From positions 19,478,765-19,542,764 of the forward strand of contig NC_066322.1 in NCBI RefSeq assembly GCF_022539315.1: 64,000 nt of DNA, given 5' to 3'. Shown piece after piece: positions 28,195 through 43,075 of this stretch. The position numbers were made by a program, and so were the translations under genes. This DNA is from Serinus canaria. Lineage: Eukaryota > Chordata > Aves > Passeriformes > Fringillidae. Every line of letters begins with the position of its first letter. The stretch's first letter is position 1. The notes beneath the pieces are model-generated. The model had not been told where the DNA came from and searched no databases. It saw nothing but the letters and a program-made list of their open reading frames with translations.

Positions 28195-31100
28195 TGCCAT
28201 GCCTGCCCACCGTGGGCTGTGCCAGCGGGCAGGGGCTGCCTTCATGCCCACGACATTGCCCTCAAGGGTCAGGCTGGCTTCCCTTGGCTTTCATCATCCC
28301 CTGCCCCAAGGACTGAGGGAGATGATTAGGAGGAAAGCCGTGCTATAAAAGAAGTCCCAGCAGCCCATACACTCATGGCAACTGAAGGATGTGTGGGTTT
28401 GATTTCTATCCTCTGCATGAAGCAGAACTTGCCCAGGTGACCCCTTGCCCATTAGAGGTAATGGCTCCTCTCTTGCTGGCTCCTGGAGCAATGTGTTCTG
28501 TTTGCTGCCTGTCTCAAGAGTAACCATGACAAAAGCCAGACAAAGGCAATCAACAACCAGGAACAAAGCAAAACAAGACAGCTTTCCTTTTCAGCAAAAT
28601 AAAAACACAGATTGTTTTTCGGCTTACTCTTGGGTTCTTTTTTTATAAAGTGATCATAAGTTAAAAGACAGATGAAAATAGCCCACAAATCCAATAAAAT
28701 TTAGAATACGCAGCTACCAGCAATACCAGGGGATTTCCAACCAATATATTAGCCAACAAATCAATAACAAGAGTAAATCCTTCTGCATTGAGGGCAATCA
28801 AATGCTCACTAACAGGTACTATCACTTATATTAATATAATCCCCCAAGTGTCAAAGTTAATACCAAAGGAAGCTTATGCTTCACATGTGATAAGCTGGAG
28901 GATATTTCTTAATAATGGTTTAAATAAAAGGCAATTGCATGGAGATTTTGCATTAAATGATCCTGAACTGAGTTTGCTCTGCTGAAATTTCTTCTTTCTG
29001 GATGCCATGTTTGCTTATCCCAGAGAACATCCTGGTCCATCAGGCCTGTTATGCTAAGCTTGAAATGAATTCACCATGCTTTTAATCTAGAGGCTTTCAA
29101 AAAGTGGCTGGCTTTCAAGAAGTTTAAAAATACATTTTTTCCTGAGTTGTGAATGTCAGGAAACACATTGTAGTGTTTATTTCAAACTTACTTACTACCT
29201 ATGTAACTTTCCAGCTGACAGTTTAATACTGCTGTCAACCCAACACTTGCTTATTGTTATCATTAATAATTTCTCATCTGGACTGTGATTACATAAGTAT
29301 ATAGTGGGAATTTAAATATTTTAATCCAAAAGATCCTACTGGGGATATTATGTGGTTTTGTTTTATGGGAAGAGCTATTTGTTGATTATTTACATCTGTG
29401 CATATTCCAACTCCAGAATTTGGCCAGTCCATCTGTTTCTCCTGGTCATGTTATCTTCAGGATGTTCCTTTCTCCTAGGCTGTTCTTGTATGGAAATGCA
29501 CATAACAAATAAATGACATAAAAGTAGATAATGTAACCCTGACTAGTCCCTGCTGACCCAAATCAGTTGGAGGTAGGTAGGTGAATTTGCCTTAACCTTA
29601 TCTGATTAATATTTTCTAGCATTTAAGGTGGTTTGGAGACCTTTCCTTTTCAGAAGGAGCAGTGTTCCAGTTAAGCCATTTACTGGCTTTCTGGAAATTC
29701 AGTTGCAGAGTTACTACAGGTCCAGGGAAAATATACTTGATTTCTCCTTGTTTTACTGATCCATACTCAAAAAGACAAAATACATGATCTCTGTTGCTCA
29801 GCAAAATGCACAACAATGCATTTTTGGGCTGGGGTAAGATCTACAAGTTAATGGTAACAAGTGATATTCATCCTGTGTATTCCACATGCCCTGGTCTGAA
29901 TTCAGAAGCCTACAAAAGAACATTCAGGATTTTGCAGAGGCATGTGCAAAACTGGCTATGTGCAAACTGATTTAATAAGCTAAGTGACAGAAAGCACTGA
30001 AACACGAAACATTGCAGTTTTCCAGGAGAAGCAGCATTCTATGCCTGACTAGGTGTTATTGTTACAGTGGTAATGAGCAAGATCAGTATTTTGTAATTAA
30101 CAGAAGAGAATTTCAGATGCCAGACTGATGAGTCAGAAGTTCAAAGAGTAGGTGTTTAAAGGATTTTTGTGATATAAAGCAGTAACAAGCTGCCTTTCAC
30201 AAAATGGTTCACACCTAAATAATGGCATTCTAAAAATTGGTACAGGGCAGATGTTTTTTAACTAAGCAATGCAAATTGAAAGGTGTTTCTCAGATAAAGT
30301 CATGAAAAAAACTGTTCCTTTGCAGTAACACCTCTCTAGACAGAAAGAAATGAATCCTCATTGCAGAATACAAAACAGATAAGATGGGGTTTTACACATA
30401 TATTAGTGAGGACGAGTAGTTTGAGAGAAAATCTTCTATTTAAGGAAGAAGACCAAAAAAAGATCATGCTGATTCTAAAGTGAATGTACTCATATGTGGA
30501 TCTCTAGCAGCAGTGAGGAAGACAGAAAGCAAAAGTGGCTAATTAAGAAATGATGAACACCCTGCATTTGATTCCAAATGTCCTGAAAGCATACATCCAT
30601 CAACATGTTTCAGGTGAATACTTACACTGCTCTTAAGATTGCCACAAGTCTGATGCCCAGGTGATTGATAAAGAGCTAGCAAAGAAATGCATGGAAAACC
30701 TTAACACAGGCCCATCAGCACTTCTGTGTGAAGTACATTGCAGTGTTCATGTTAATTACTTCATATGATTAACCACAGAAATCTTTTTAGAGCATTTTAT
30801 GGCCTGGTTCTTCAAGAGTTATCTATAAGCCTCTGTCAAAAAATATGAGCAGTCTTCTTTGCAGCATTAGGATTCACATACTCAAAATTAGCCATGTAAG
30901 TTTTTTTTTTTTTTTTTTTTTGTAGGTTAGGGCTTTTGCAGAACTAATGAAAGACCAGATGGCTGAATGGCACTGAACTTTAGAAGATGAATAAAGAGTG
31001 ATGGTGGAAATGATCATCTGGTAAACTACATTACATTCCCTAGGAAAATAACAGAAGTGAGGTTTTGGGGGTTTTTACAGGAAAGTAAGCAGCTGACAGC

Positions 31101-34100
31101 AGAAACATGAGCAATAAACAGCAATGAGTGAAATCATGATCCCAGCCATACGTGTTGGAGCACAGGCTGACTACAGAGGGGGGTCACAAATTTGTAACCC
31201 TGAGCAATTTTGGATCTTGTTTCCAGTATTGGTAGACAGCAGATGCAATACTTCGGAAATGGTACTTGAAAAATCAGATTCACTTGGGTTAGAAACAAGC
31301 ACTGTCCATGGATTTTAAATTGGCTGACAAGCTATAAAAGAAGGGCAATGATAGATGGTGAGACATTGAGCTTAGGGAAAAAAATCCCAGAAGCAATGCT
31401 AATGTTAAAGCACAGAACAATTTGACTGATTGGAACATCTATGAGAATCATGTACTGCAGCTGACACTGACCAAGAGTGCCACAGTAACTCTAACTGTGC
31501 TGGGAGAGGAGCTTCAGAGAGTGGGCTGAGAGAATAATGCAACACAGAAATTAGAAATAATGGGGCAGTACAAAAGCAGAAGAGAATAAAGGAAACTGTC
31601 CTGACTAAAAACCATTTTTAATTAGGAGTAGTCTCCTGTAAGAAAAGTTGCCTACCTATGACTGGTTTTAAAAATTTTTGGAAGCCAAGAAACATTGTGG
31701 ATCAATTCACTTATAGATGGGGAAGCTGAGGCAGAGAAGCCTCATTTCCTGCAATGACATGACAGCACATTTACATTTACTGGCTGCTTTTTGTACGTGT
31801 AGCATTAAATTTTTCTCTATTCTAGAACTATTAGTCCTTCATCTACTTACTTCCATTATGTTACTGCCATGTGAACAAGTGGTGAAATTTAGCTTTGTGC
31901 AGTCCATCACCTGTGTACTCCCATGTGTCCATCCACTGTTTTCTGTCTTCCTGTGGAAAAACCAAGGCTGGCTGCAGTGCAAAGGAGCCATCTGGATCCA
32001 CAAAGAAGCAGGATTAAATTCTGTAATGCAGATCAAGCAGAGAGTGAGTATGCATTGATTACTCATGTGCACATGTCCTGCACACCCTGCCTCCTGTTTG
32101 TCATATTATTATGGTTTGGGCTTAAAACCACGAGTGCTCAGAGAAGAAGCTCTTATTAAACCTTTCATAAAACACCAATGGACATTTTTGTGTTGCAAAG
32201 AACTACAGTAAGACAGCTTTGGTTTCTGATGTTCCCATTCAATCACCTGGCAGGGCCTTCACAAACTGAGGACTTTTCCAAACATGCAAGGCAGCTTTGA
32301 TTCAAGCCTGCAAGTGCTGTCAAGGTGACAGGTACCTGGAGAAACCAGGAGTCACAGCAGCTTTTACAATTTGAAAATCTGGAGTAAAAACTAGTTAATA
32401 AACTGACTGAAGTTATTTCTAAGAAAGGAAGAAAGGATAAGTACATAGCTGAAGATTTCACACTGTAAATTAGTAAAAACTACATATCAGCCTCTAGCCA
32501 TTCTCTATCCCCAACTGCACTTCCTCAATTCTGCTAGCACACACTGATACAATATTTATTGACCCCCCACATTTTTCTATTCCACTGTAATAAGAAATGT
32601 TCATTCAGATTTAAAAAAAGGAACAATAAGGTTACAGATACACCTCCCACTCTAATGCCAAATAGATGTTTTATCATATATATCAAAAAGTGATTTCTGT
32701 GTCCAAGTAATCAAGAAAGTTTTAGGAAAAACTCAATAGATTTGAAAAAATATTTTAACTGGCCAAAAGTCAAATTCTTTTAATCTAGTATAAAAATTGA
32801 ATATTTAAGCTTTTTTTCTTATTGCATGACCATGCCCTGAGTGTGTATCTGTTATTACTATAAACTGGTATTTCAGTTTTAGGAGGGGAGTAATACTGCC
32901 AGAAAACTAATTTTTCAAGGTTCTGAATCTAAATGCAAACAGTCTTAAATAACCTGCATGCCTGAAAACCCCAAAATTTTGCCTCCCTTTGGAAGGCTGA
33001 ATATTTTTCTGGACACAAGTAACACTGTATTTCCCATTTTTCTTGTATCTCTAAAACTTTCACAGCTATACTATTTGTAAAGCAGAACATTTGGGTGATT
33101 TGCTTTAAAAATCATTACAAACATCAGCTACTACTCAAAAAAACCTTTTTTCACCAACAGTTTGTAGGAGCAATGCAAACTTCTGAAGGCCTAATTAGAT
33201 AAAGGTCTTGGATCACCAAACTCTGCCCAACCTATCTTCAAGCACCCAGGTTTTGTACTCTGTTATTGCTTGGCTACTTGACTGGTGGGCCAAGGTCAGA
33301 TGGTAATTTCTTGCCAGGGGAAGGCTGCTTGGGAGGGGATGTCCTCCTTCTCCAGGGCCATCAGTGCAGTGACACCTCCTGCAAGACCAGAGGAGCCAGC
33401 CTGGGTTTCAAAACCATAAAACTCTCACACCAAGCTCAGATTTTCCCCTCTGACATACACCATGTGACACAGAAAAGAAGTTCTTCTGCTGGCTGAGAGG
33501 TGCCTGCACTGCACCCACTAACAAAATATTTTTTTCTTGCAGTTTCATTCATTCTAATGCATCTCTAATATGTATTTTCAATTCAGCCCTCCTATTGTTC
33601 TGCACTTGTTGTTGCACTACCTCCTGCTTTTTAATGGATTTATTTCAGTCACTCAGAGGCTGCTGCTGTACATGAAGTCAGAAAGGAGTTCTTCAAGAAG
33701 CCAGCCCCACACAGCTGACTGTGTTAGGCCCCTCAGTTTTTCAAGGAGCCTGTCTAGAAACCTTCTGAACTGAGGATGAGTTTTCCTGACAGCTCTGTCC
33801 TGTAGTGGAAATCAATCACTCATCTTGTGAGTCTGCTTGGACATCTGGGATGCCAAAGACAGAGTCCTTGGCCCATGTTTACAGGCACTACCCTGAGAGC
33901 AAGGCAGGTAGAGCAGCCAGCAGCATGCTGTGTCCTGGATCCCAGCATGGTGTGCAGTAATGACCTGTCAGGGAAGCAGCCCCTGTACCACCACACTGTG
34001 AAATATCCTGGGGGACTCTCTTGATGCATTCAGCATGCCCTCAGGCAAGAATGAAATCACACATCATTTAAATATTGTTTCATACTTTTCTTTTCGGGTG

Positions 34101-37100
34101 TCTCATCCCTTTCTTTGGTCTGTTCAAATCTATATCTCTAAAAATTTTCAAAATAAAGAGAAAGCCCTGAAAAGACCATTCCAACCTTCCCACAGAACTG
34201 CTATGTCCTGGAGGCTACTGATTTTTTCACACACAAACCCCTTTTATCTCAATAGGGGTTTGAAAAGGCAGACAGAAATAAACTTTTTTAAAATAAACTA
34301 TTATCTGATTATTTTAAACAGGAATTGATTGCTTTGTTTTATCATCAAAATCTGGCATCCATTTTCAAGGAGTATGTCTTGATGGGGAAGCAACTTGCAA
34401 ACAGTCTAGGAGAAGAAAGGAAGTTTAATTTCATGCCCTTAGTCTAGTAACATGGTGCACAACACAAAACCAGTGAAATTTCCACTGGAGGTAACAATAA
34501 ACCCTGAATCCTTTCTTTGTCAATGCCTTTGTCTGCTGGTTTTATCTTTTCTTTCAGCAAAGACAGTAGCTCTGCCATTTTAGTGCTCTTGCATCTTTTG
34601 TTTTTGCATCTTTTGTTCCCCTGCAGTGCTGATGTTTGTTCCCAGGGAACAAGGTTTTGGCTCTGCCCTCCTGCCAGCCCACACCCAGTGTGACACAGCC
34701 TGCAAAGGACTGAGGGGTCTGCCCTGGTCCTGCTTCATCCTGGACTCCTCTCCAGCTCTGGGCCATAGGAATGATGAGGGCTGCCAAGATCATATGATTT
34801 ATCCAGGTCACACGAGGAGGGGCAGATTTCCTTACTGATGATGAATGTAGTAAATAAGAGTCTGCTCTTGGAAATAGTTTGTGGTTACAATAGGAAGGGA
34901 TTTCCATCTTCTGAACATCTTTGGAATTTGTATAGTTGTAAATTATTGTCCAGAAGAAACTTCTTTTCCTTGTGTGCTGAGTCCCTGATAAACAGGAGGG
35001 CTTAAATACACTAAAAGAAGCATCATAAATAGCCTAAAACCCACCTCTGCATATGAAAGAAAGCCCCATAAATGACTCACAGAGACATGAGTCAGATGGA
35101 AAAAATACATTCCAGGTATCTGTAAAGGCCTGCATGCAGGGCTCAAAATGATGTTAATTTCCATGGACTATGAAATAGAAGTGTAGGCATGCACTTCATT
35201 TTCTCAGCAAGCTCTCACTGATAACAGCAATTCAGGAGCTTCATCTCTTGGAGCTATACATTGTCCCACTCACTTGAGAGCTAAAAACCAGCAGCACAGA
35301 CAAGAGTTATCCTGACCAGAAAACTTACACTCTTTTTTCCCCTTCATCATTAGAGAGAGTGCATCATTAAAAAGCAGAATTGCTTTTGTCCTTCTACTGA
35401 GAGCTGCAACAGAATTGCTACACGGGGAGAAAGTTAAACCACTAAATCAAAAAAATCTGTGCCTCTGTTTCTTGAAATGGGTTTATGGGTCAGGAATATA
35501 TAGCTAGTCAGAATCAGTATTTCTTTTCTTTTTTTTTTTTTTTTTGAATAGCACAGCATAGAATCTACATGTCTTGTTGAAATATTTGGGGAGTCACTCC
35601 TGCCCTAAAAGTGCATTATGACATTGCCTCATGCTAAATACAAAGACAAACAGCTGCAGAGAGATTTTAGCCACACTTCACATATATCAAGCCCAGCAGA
35701 TGTAGCAGATTCCTTTTGGTAGCAGACATTCTTTCCTGGATCTGAATTGTCTCTTAGGTATATAAATGAAGATGGGATTATGTCTGTGCTGGAGCAGCAG
35801 GTGAATGAATCACAAAAAAGCCTCAGTCAGTCTGTAGATAAAACATGACCATTTTCCAGGCTTTGTGTCTGAATGAAGAGCTGCAGAGAAATGGCCTGGT
35901 TTTAGAAAGTGGGGGAAAGAAAGGAACTGGATGTTTTTATTTTTTTTTTCTTAATAGAGTCTTAATCTATTGACTGATTGCCTAATTTAACTTTTGATAA
36001 GTGCTCATCACTATTCTTGACTATTCACATAAGCAAGTTAAAGTGTGGTTGTGAAGGGGGTAAAGAGGACAGTTCTGTTCCATAATGTATTCAGCCAAGG
36101 TGCCCTTGTTCATGTATTATACACATGGGCATTTTTAATATGCAGGTTGCAGCTATTTAAAACCTTGCTAATGCTTCATGGAAAAAACTGAATCAGTCTG
36201 CTGAGATTTCACCTATACAGCATGTCTTTCCCCCCCCTCACTATTTTATAACCAGAAGCTTTTGCACTAATGCTGAATCTTTGTCACTGAAGAGTTTGTC
36301 TGATTTTGTTCTGAGAGGCTTGGCTGAAGTTACAGCCCTCACTGATATCTCTTGGTGCTTGCTGTGATGACACTAACTGGTTCCTGTTTCCAGAGAGAGC
36401 TGTTTGGAAGTGGCAATAAAATCCTACTGTCTCTCAGGTTAAGCAATGTGGTTGTTAAGAATTGTGGGTTTGTCTCACCCTAAACAGGATTTCTATCCTT
36501 CAGGTTTGTATTATTGTTGTATTCACACAGAGTATTTCTAAAATGAACACAGAAATCAGAGACTGACCGGCCCTTCACAATATTCTTTAATTAGAAAATC
36601 ATTTCTTGTCTTGCTGTTTTAAGCCACATTGCATCCAATTTCTGAAAACAAGAGTATTCTGATCTGGACTGTTTGATAAACACATACTAATACTCTATTC
36701 AATTTATCAGAACCATTTTCAAGACATGAGATATTTCCTTATTGATTCTGTTTGGCAAGGTAATAAAAGCATGTTCATATCAAAAATTTCTCAACTCTTC
36801 AAGATTATTAATATTGTATTCCTTTTCAGGGAACTACTCACATGGAGCAATAAAGACAATGGTTAATAGCAAAGCCATCCCACAGCTAAGAAAAACAGTC
36901 ACATGTAGTGCAATGGTGCTCATCCAGTTGCACAGACAAAATGTACCTCAGCTCTTAACTGAATGGGCTCTGGCTCATCATCATATGAATTGTGCTGATA
37001 TCAGAATCCTTTTGCCCCTCTGACTACAGGTAGGTACTATAATACCCACAAGAAATAAGATACCATGAGCTATCTTCAATTATAGGTCAGAGAGCCCCTG

Positions 37101-40100
37101 TTTGTTTGAAGAGAGGTGATCTCTTATTCCAAGTCTTGCTCATCTCTGCTTGCCCTCTGCTTGAGTGTCCTAAAAATAAATGCATTCAAAGTTTCATGAC
37201 CCTTGCCAGGCTTTTCCTTTTAGGACAATAACTTGAATCCACCCCAGGTCAGCAGAAAGAAGCTGGAATTATCCTCCAAAAACACAGTTTGTAGCAGCTA
37301 GAAAAAGATGTCACAGAGCTTGCTGGGCATCTCAATAGTAAGTGAATTAAAGGGTGACTGAGTATTGTTATTCCCCTACCCTAGACAAGAGTTGTTTGTA
37401 CTCCTGTTGCCAAGTAAAAACATAGTGAATAGAGATAATTCTTAAAGAAACCTGGTGTTTACATGAAATTTCTGAATAAATTTACTATCTTAACACAGAG
37501 AAATGATTATATATGCCAATATTCCATTAGCATTGCTATTACTGAAATATTACCTATGGCAAAGCTAAGACATTTCACTGGCCTGCAAGACTTTTTGAAG
37601 TGCTACAATAAAATACTTTTCATAAATGTGTTGACATGCATACACATGTCAAGCACCTCTCTGTACTCCATCCTTATTGCAGCTGCACTGTTGCATTGCA
37701 GTGTGGCTTGATTTTACAGCAGTGAAGCCTATGCAATTTTTTTTTCCTCTCAGCAGCAGTTAGGAATCATCCTCAGTTGACCTTTCCCTCCAGAACAGTA
37801 AAATCTGAGGCAGTTATCCATTTTTAACATTATTTGAATCAACTACGGATAGAGCTCATATGCTGACCCAGGTAATACCACACCAGAACATTCTTCAGCA
37901 ACCCAACTCAGCCAGGTGTCCTTGGGCCTAGGAAAGTTTGTTAATCACAGGTTTAGATCTTTCTAATAATACAGTTGAACATAAAAAATGAATTCTGTTT
38001 TTATTCAAGGTAAACATGGTAAGTAATGACCTGTATTTTCAGTTCTAATGATTCTCAATGCTGGTTGAAGTTCTATTTTTCTTCCTGAGAAATGGTATAG
38101 GACTATAAGCAAAGCATATGGTCAACCTTTTTGTTTCTGTCACAAAAATTACTTTTGTTAAATATCAGTTTTCTTGGCAGGCTCAGCAAAATGTCCAGGA
38201 AGATATTTTTATGTAGTTTTTTATGTAGTTTTTCACACTACATGCTTTTTAAACAGTAAACAGCACACATGGCCTGCCCAAAAAAGAGGCCCTCCCACCC
38301 CACTCCTGCAAATGCACATATTGTCACTGAATTAATGGCAGGGAGTGCAGCTGAATTAAATTGCAAATACCAGAAACATACATGGCATAGAAATATGTGA
38401 TAGTTACAACATGGAATAGAAAGCCAAGATGGGAGATCCCATTCCTAGTTTCATCAATTAACTCTGCCATGGATTTGAGGATATCTATCTATCTAAACCT
38501 GATCTATATGTTATCCAAGTCCTACCAGCTATAATCTGGGAATAATAGTAATATTCACATAAAATGCTTTGAAATCTTCCTGATAAAAATGCTAAGCTAT
38601 GTAAATATCTTTAAAAAATTCTGATTTTTTTTCTTTGCACATATTTCCTGGGGCTTGGTGCATTCCAAAAACAGCAGAAAGTCAGCAGATGTAGCACAGC
38701 TTTCCAGGACAAGGGACCTACATAAGCCACACATTTCAGGCAACAGAATGAACACTGGAGGTTTTTTTGTGCAGAACCTGCATTTAGGTCACTAAAACCA
38801 GGCACTGTCACAACTGGCCTGAGGAAAGGCCCACTGGTGCCAGCTGAAGTTGTGTCACATGCATTGATAAACTGGGCTGAGGTTTGGTTTAAAAGGCACA
38901 AGATGGTCTGGTCCTGTCCAAAGTAGCAGGAAGTGTGGCTTCTGTCCTGAAAAATAACCTGGAGACAAGCAGCCAAGGCACAGCTTGCTCTACAGCCATG
39001 ATTAGCTCTGTGGCTGTGATATGTCATGCACAGAAGTGTTACTTTGGGGAAGAAATAGTAGAGTCTGGCTTCTAAAATACAGATTATCCTCATCATGATA
39101 GCAGCAGTGAGCCTGTTATTAGCAGGCCATTACTACCAGGTTGGAAAGAGATGTTCCAGGTCAGCAAAACAATGTGCACTAAACCTCCTCACATCACAGA
39201 AGATTTTCTTCAGTCTTCTGAGTGACTTTGCCAAGAAATCAATTCCTACCACCCATTCATCTGACAAGCCAACGTCTTACACCAACCACAAGACACTCAG
39301 AGAAGCAACTTCATGCTCTTTGCTGTACTCCATCCTAGGGAAGAGCTTCTGAAGGAACAGCTACTGGAGGTTCCTCTTCAATCTCTTTTATTCTAATGCA
39401 CCAAAAGTAAAGAGACTAGCACAGTGCTGCTGCTCAGCATCACTGCTGCTTGGCATGCACAGTCATGGAGTCTCAAAGCACTCTTCTTATCTGTCCTGAT
39501 ATACATGTGTTATTTTTTGTCTTCTAGCAATATTGTAAGTTTCCCGTGGCATTCACTAAATGGAAAAGGGAGACAATGGCCATGTCTCTGGGGTGTTATA
39601 ATGTTAGAATAATAATTATGCTAATAGTATCTTTCCAAGAAAAAAATTGGGACTGGCAAGCAGAGACCAAGGGAGTCAGAAGAACAAATAATATAATGAT
39701 ACTTTAAAATTAAACTCATGATCTGCCAAGGCAGTGTTATCAAAATCAAAGGGAAACTTAATGCTACTCTAGTGAGTAAGGCAGAATGAAGGAAAGCAGA
39801 GCATAAACCCTTGACCTGGAAACTGGGAAACTTTTTCTCAGCTTGGCCATTACAAGCAGAGTTTTGGAAAGTGACAAAGAAAAGCATCATGGCTAATCCA
39901 CAGGAGTTTATGCAGTACATCCCTATTTTAATTTGGTAGAATTGCAAAAAGGAATCCAAACAAAGGGAAAAAATCCCATCATATTAAAAATGCCATGTGT
40001 TTTAAAAATACTTTTGAGATATATAGCTACTGGATATGGAGTTTTAAATACTTGTGATATTAGTGATAATTTCGTGGCATGGGATGCTTTATTCATTAGT

Positions 40101-41840
40101 GCATCCTGAAATTTCAGCTATTTCCACTGTTGGTCCTCCACAAGGAGAGAAGAGCTGATCTGCAATGTGCACTGAAGGACTGTGACTTATGTCTGCATTT
40201 ACCATCCTTTTCATCTGCGTTTTTGAGATGCTGCCACTGTGAAATTCAGATATCGATAACAGATTTATAATATATTTTTAAAGAATGCAGGAAAGATATA
40301 TAAAATGAAAACTCTTCAACCCAGTGAGTGATTTAATTTTTGAACTTTTTCTTCCTGGGACAAATCTAAATGGGAAAACTGGTATGGCAATAAACATTGA
40401 CTCAGGGAAAGGTGAGACCCAGTTCACCAGCATAGCATCACAGCCTAAACTCAGCCTTTTAAATCCAGTAACTGGGGAGATTTTTGGGATATGTAATGGG
40501 TGTTTATATTGCAGCATATTTTGCCACTTTGCCTCAACTAACTGAGAGAAGAATTGATTTGGTCATTTGGTTAATTGAAATGCTTAAGCAAAAGTTTTTG
40601 TTTACACTGGAAGCAAGTCTTTCATGAAAAGCTTTGTCCATCTTAAAAGAGAGCTCAGAGCACAAGGGAGACATGCTGGTGGCCACCAAGAGCGGGAAGA
40701 TGAATGCAAAGTGAAGTGCTGCCTGCGAAGGGCTGCTTTGCCTGTCTCAGGAGAGCAGCTGCCAAGCACACTCGAGGAAGAAATCTGAAATCAGACATCT
40801 GTATGTGCATTGCATCCACCATGTTTGCTCTGAGGAGGGAGAGCCATATGAAGCAAGACAGCAAAGGTGAAATCCAGCAAGACATCCTACTTTATTGCCA
40901 TGGCAACCCCACCCTGATGAAAAGTAGGAAAACAATAAAACATCTTCAGGAAAAAAAAAAAAATCAGTGCTATCTACCAGGGGAATTGAGGAAGATGCAC
41001 TTTAAGGAAGAGCTTGACATTTCCACCATTTGGTGACTCTTTGAAATAAAGGTATGGCTGCAGTTTTTGCAAGCTGCAGAGTTAGAACATATTGTACTTG
41101 ATAAATTATTTAGTTTGTTTAGCAGCTAAAGTCTGAATTATAAGTGAAAGCTGTAGTTACAGATTAGAATCGTTAATGCTGCTGGAGCCAAAGAGAATAC
41201 TCTTATTGTGATTTTCCTTGATGTCTTTTATCATCTGTCATCCTAGACTAGATCGACGCTAGAATCACCTTTCCTGCATTATACTCTCCAGGATGGGTGT
41301 GAATGAGTGTGGGTAAGTGTGTGCACCTTATGTAAGCATAGATCTGAGTCTCAGTGTCTGGGCTTGTAAACAGTTTAATGCATTGTGCTGGCTCTCTCTG
41401 ACTTGGTTGTTGATTTTCATGTGAATTGAATTGGTTACATACAGAGCCCATACAGGGGCTGTGGTCAAGGAGCCCAGCAATGAAACATCTGCTTGTAAAG
41501 AAAGCAGCAGCCCCTCCTACGTGCCCCTCTCGAGGAGGAACCAGCGTGTGGTAACGGGGTGTGCAACACCTGCTGCCAAGGGCAGAGCCTGGGCAGGGAC
41601 AGGATCTCACTGGGCACTTTGTCTGCAACTCTTGTGCGAGCTGGAAACTGCTCTCACACTCCTGCTGCCTCTCTCCAGAAGGCTCCTGGAATGGCCCAAC
41701 AGCTTCAGTGGAACAGCCTGCCCTTCCCTGCCCTGAGGTATTCCTGCACAGCACGGAAGGTGCAATCTATATCTCCCCCAGCCTCGGGAAATCTGATCTA
41801 GCAGTTGTGTTTGCCAAATATAATCCTTTCATTTTCATCT
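28195..41840. other. intergenic DNA, no gene seen
   Basis: Long AT-rich gene-free stretch. It holds homopolymer runs (T at about 30901-30921 and 35528-35545, C near 36229) and a GC-rich, CpG-poor patch near 33240-33500. No recognisable exon, RNA gene or transposon end was found. Old, diverged repeats may be present but cannot be named by eye. Confidence 0.55.
30901..30921. repeat. poly-T tract
   Basis: An uninterrupted run of about 21 T. No recognisable retroposon body is attached to either side. Confidence 0.85.
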
Positions 41841-41935
41841 GCTATTTGCAAATATTGTTTCTTGTAACTAATTTGCATGGGCAATGATTATTCTAATTCC
41901 GCATGGTAATGAGAAAAGCAATAAGACTATCTTAC
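41841..41935. promoter_or_regulatory. possible POU/homeodomain element (putative enhancer)
   Basis: AT-rich patch with ATTTGCAAAT at 41844-41853 and the exact octamer ATTTGCAT at 41871-41878, followed by ATGATTAT and several TAAT cores. This texture resembles deeply conserved non-coding elements of vertebrate gene deserts. Function and conservation are not demonstrated here. Confidence 0.3.
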
Positions 41936-43075
41936 CAAAGGGCACTTTTAAAACTAAATATGTTGCTCTCTGTTTTAAATAGCTTATATCTGATGGGGTT
42001 GTTTTTGTTTGTATTGACTGGAGCTAAGCACTTATAGTGGCATCTCGAGATCCTGTTCCAGGATTCTTGTGTTCAAGGTGGTGGGTATACCAAAGAATAG
42101 AAAAAGTAGCATTTGTCCTAGCAATATGAAAATTGTAAGATATGAAGGTGAGAACTGATAGCAAATCACTTGATTCCCAGTTCAGGACTTGGTGCCATCA
42201 CCTTCCCTTATCTCCATATACATAATGGATAGGGAGGTCAGCGTTCTTCCTTAGCTCTGTTTGGTCACCACTGCTCACACCACATGCACAGCCTTTCTCT
42301 TCAGCACCCACCCAAGCAGTGCTGGCCCTTGGAAGAGAGAGGGGGAAATCCTCCCCAGAATCAAAGCCCTTGGCTGCCCCACCACGGGGGTCCCTGAGCT
42401 CACACTGACAGCAGCCAGCAGTCCTGGCACTTGTTCTAGAGGAGACTCAAACTCCATTGCTACAGAAAAGCCAGTGGAAACCACTTGGCAGGTGTGAGTG
42501 CCCATTTTTAAAGGGTTACTGAAGTTTAATGCCTTTATAACTGGAAGGATAAAAAGCTCTGTCCTGTAGTAAATTCATACAGTTTTTTACTCTGAGGGGA
42601 GGCTGTGGCCTTTAGTCTCTACTACATTCATCAGGAGCCATGTCAGACTTTAACACAATACTGCATTAGTGCATGATGTAAAATGGAGTTATGATGACAA
42701 GAACTTATAATAAATTTGGTGTGCCCATGGCAATAAGTCAGCAGCTGGAGTGTGCCACCCTATGCTGTGAAAAGCATATACAGAGTTTTCTTTGAAATAG
42801 CAGCAATTCAGAAATAAGTTTGCTTAAAAAACACAGAGATGACATGTTGTCTACTTCCAAAGAAAAGAATGTTTGGACTTTTGCAGAACGACTTCATTCA
42901 TACGGGAACAAAGCTTATGCCTGGTGGCCAAGGTCATGGAGACTTGGATAATTCACTGAAAGACAGCACAAACTGAAATTGTTTTGGAACAGAGCTAAGA
43001 ACGGCTCAAACTTCCTCACTGAGGATGTGTCAGGAATAGCTTTTTCCTTGCAGTGAGTGCCACTTTCCTCCTAAT

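Noticed and set aside
27726..28329. Open frames of 140-196 codons on both strands encoding repeated 22-residue blocks
   Set aside because: They are a direct result of the 66-bp minisatellite, open in several frames on both strands, with no start context, splice sites or homology.
38611..39096. 161-codon minus-strand open frame
   Set aside because: No recognisable family and no supporting signals; treated as chance.
41248..41754. 168-codon minus-strand open frame
   Set aside because: Lies on a GC-rich patch with few stops by composition; all three plus frames are open there as well.
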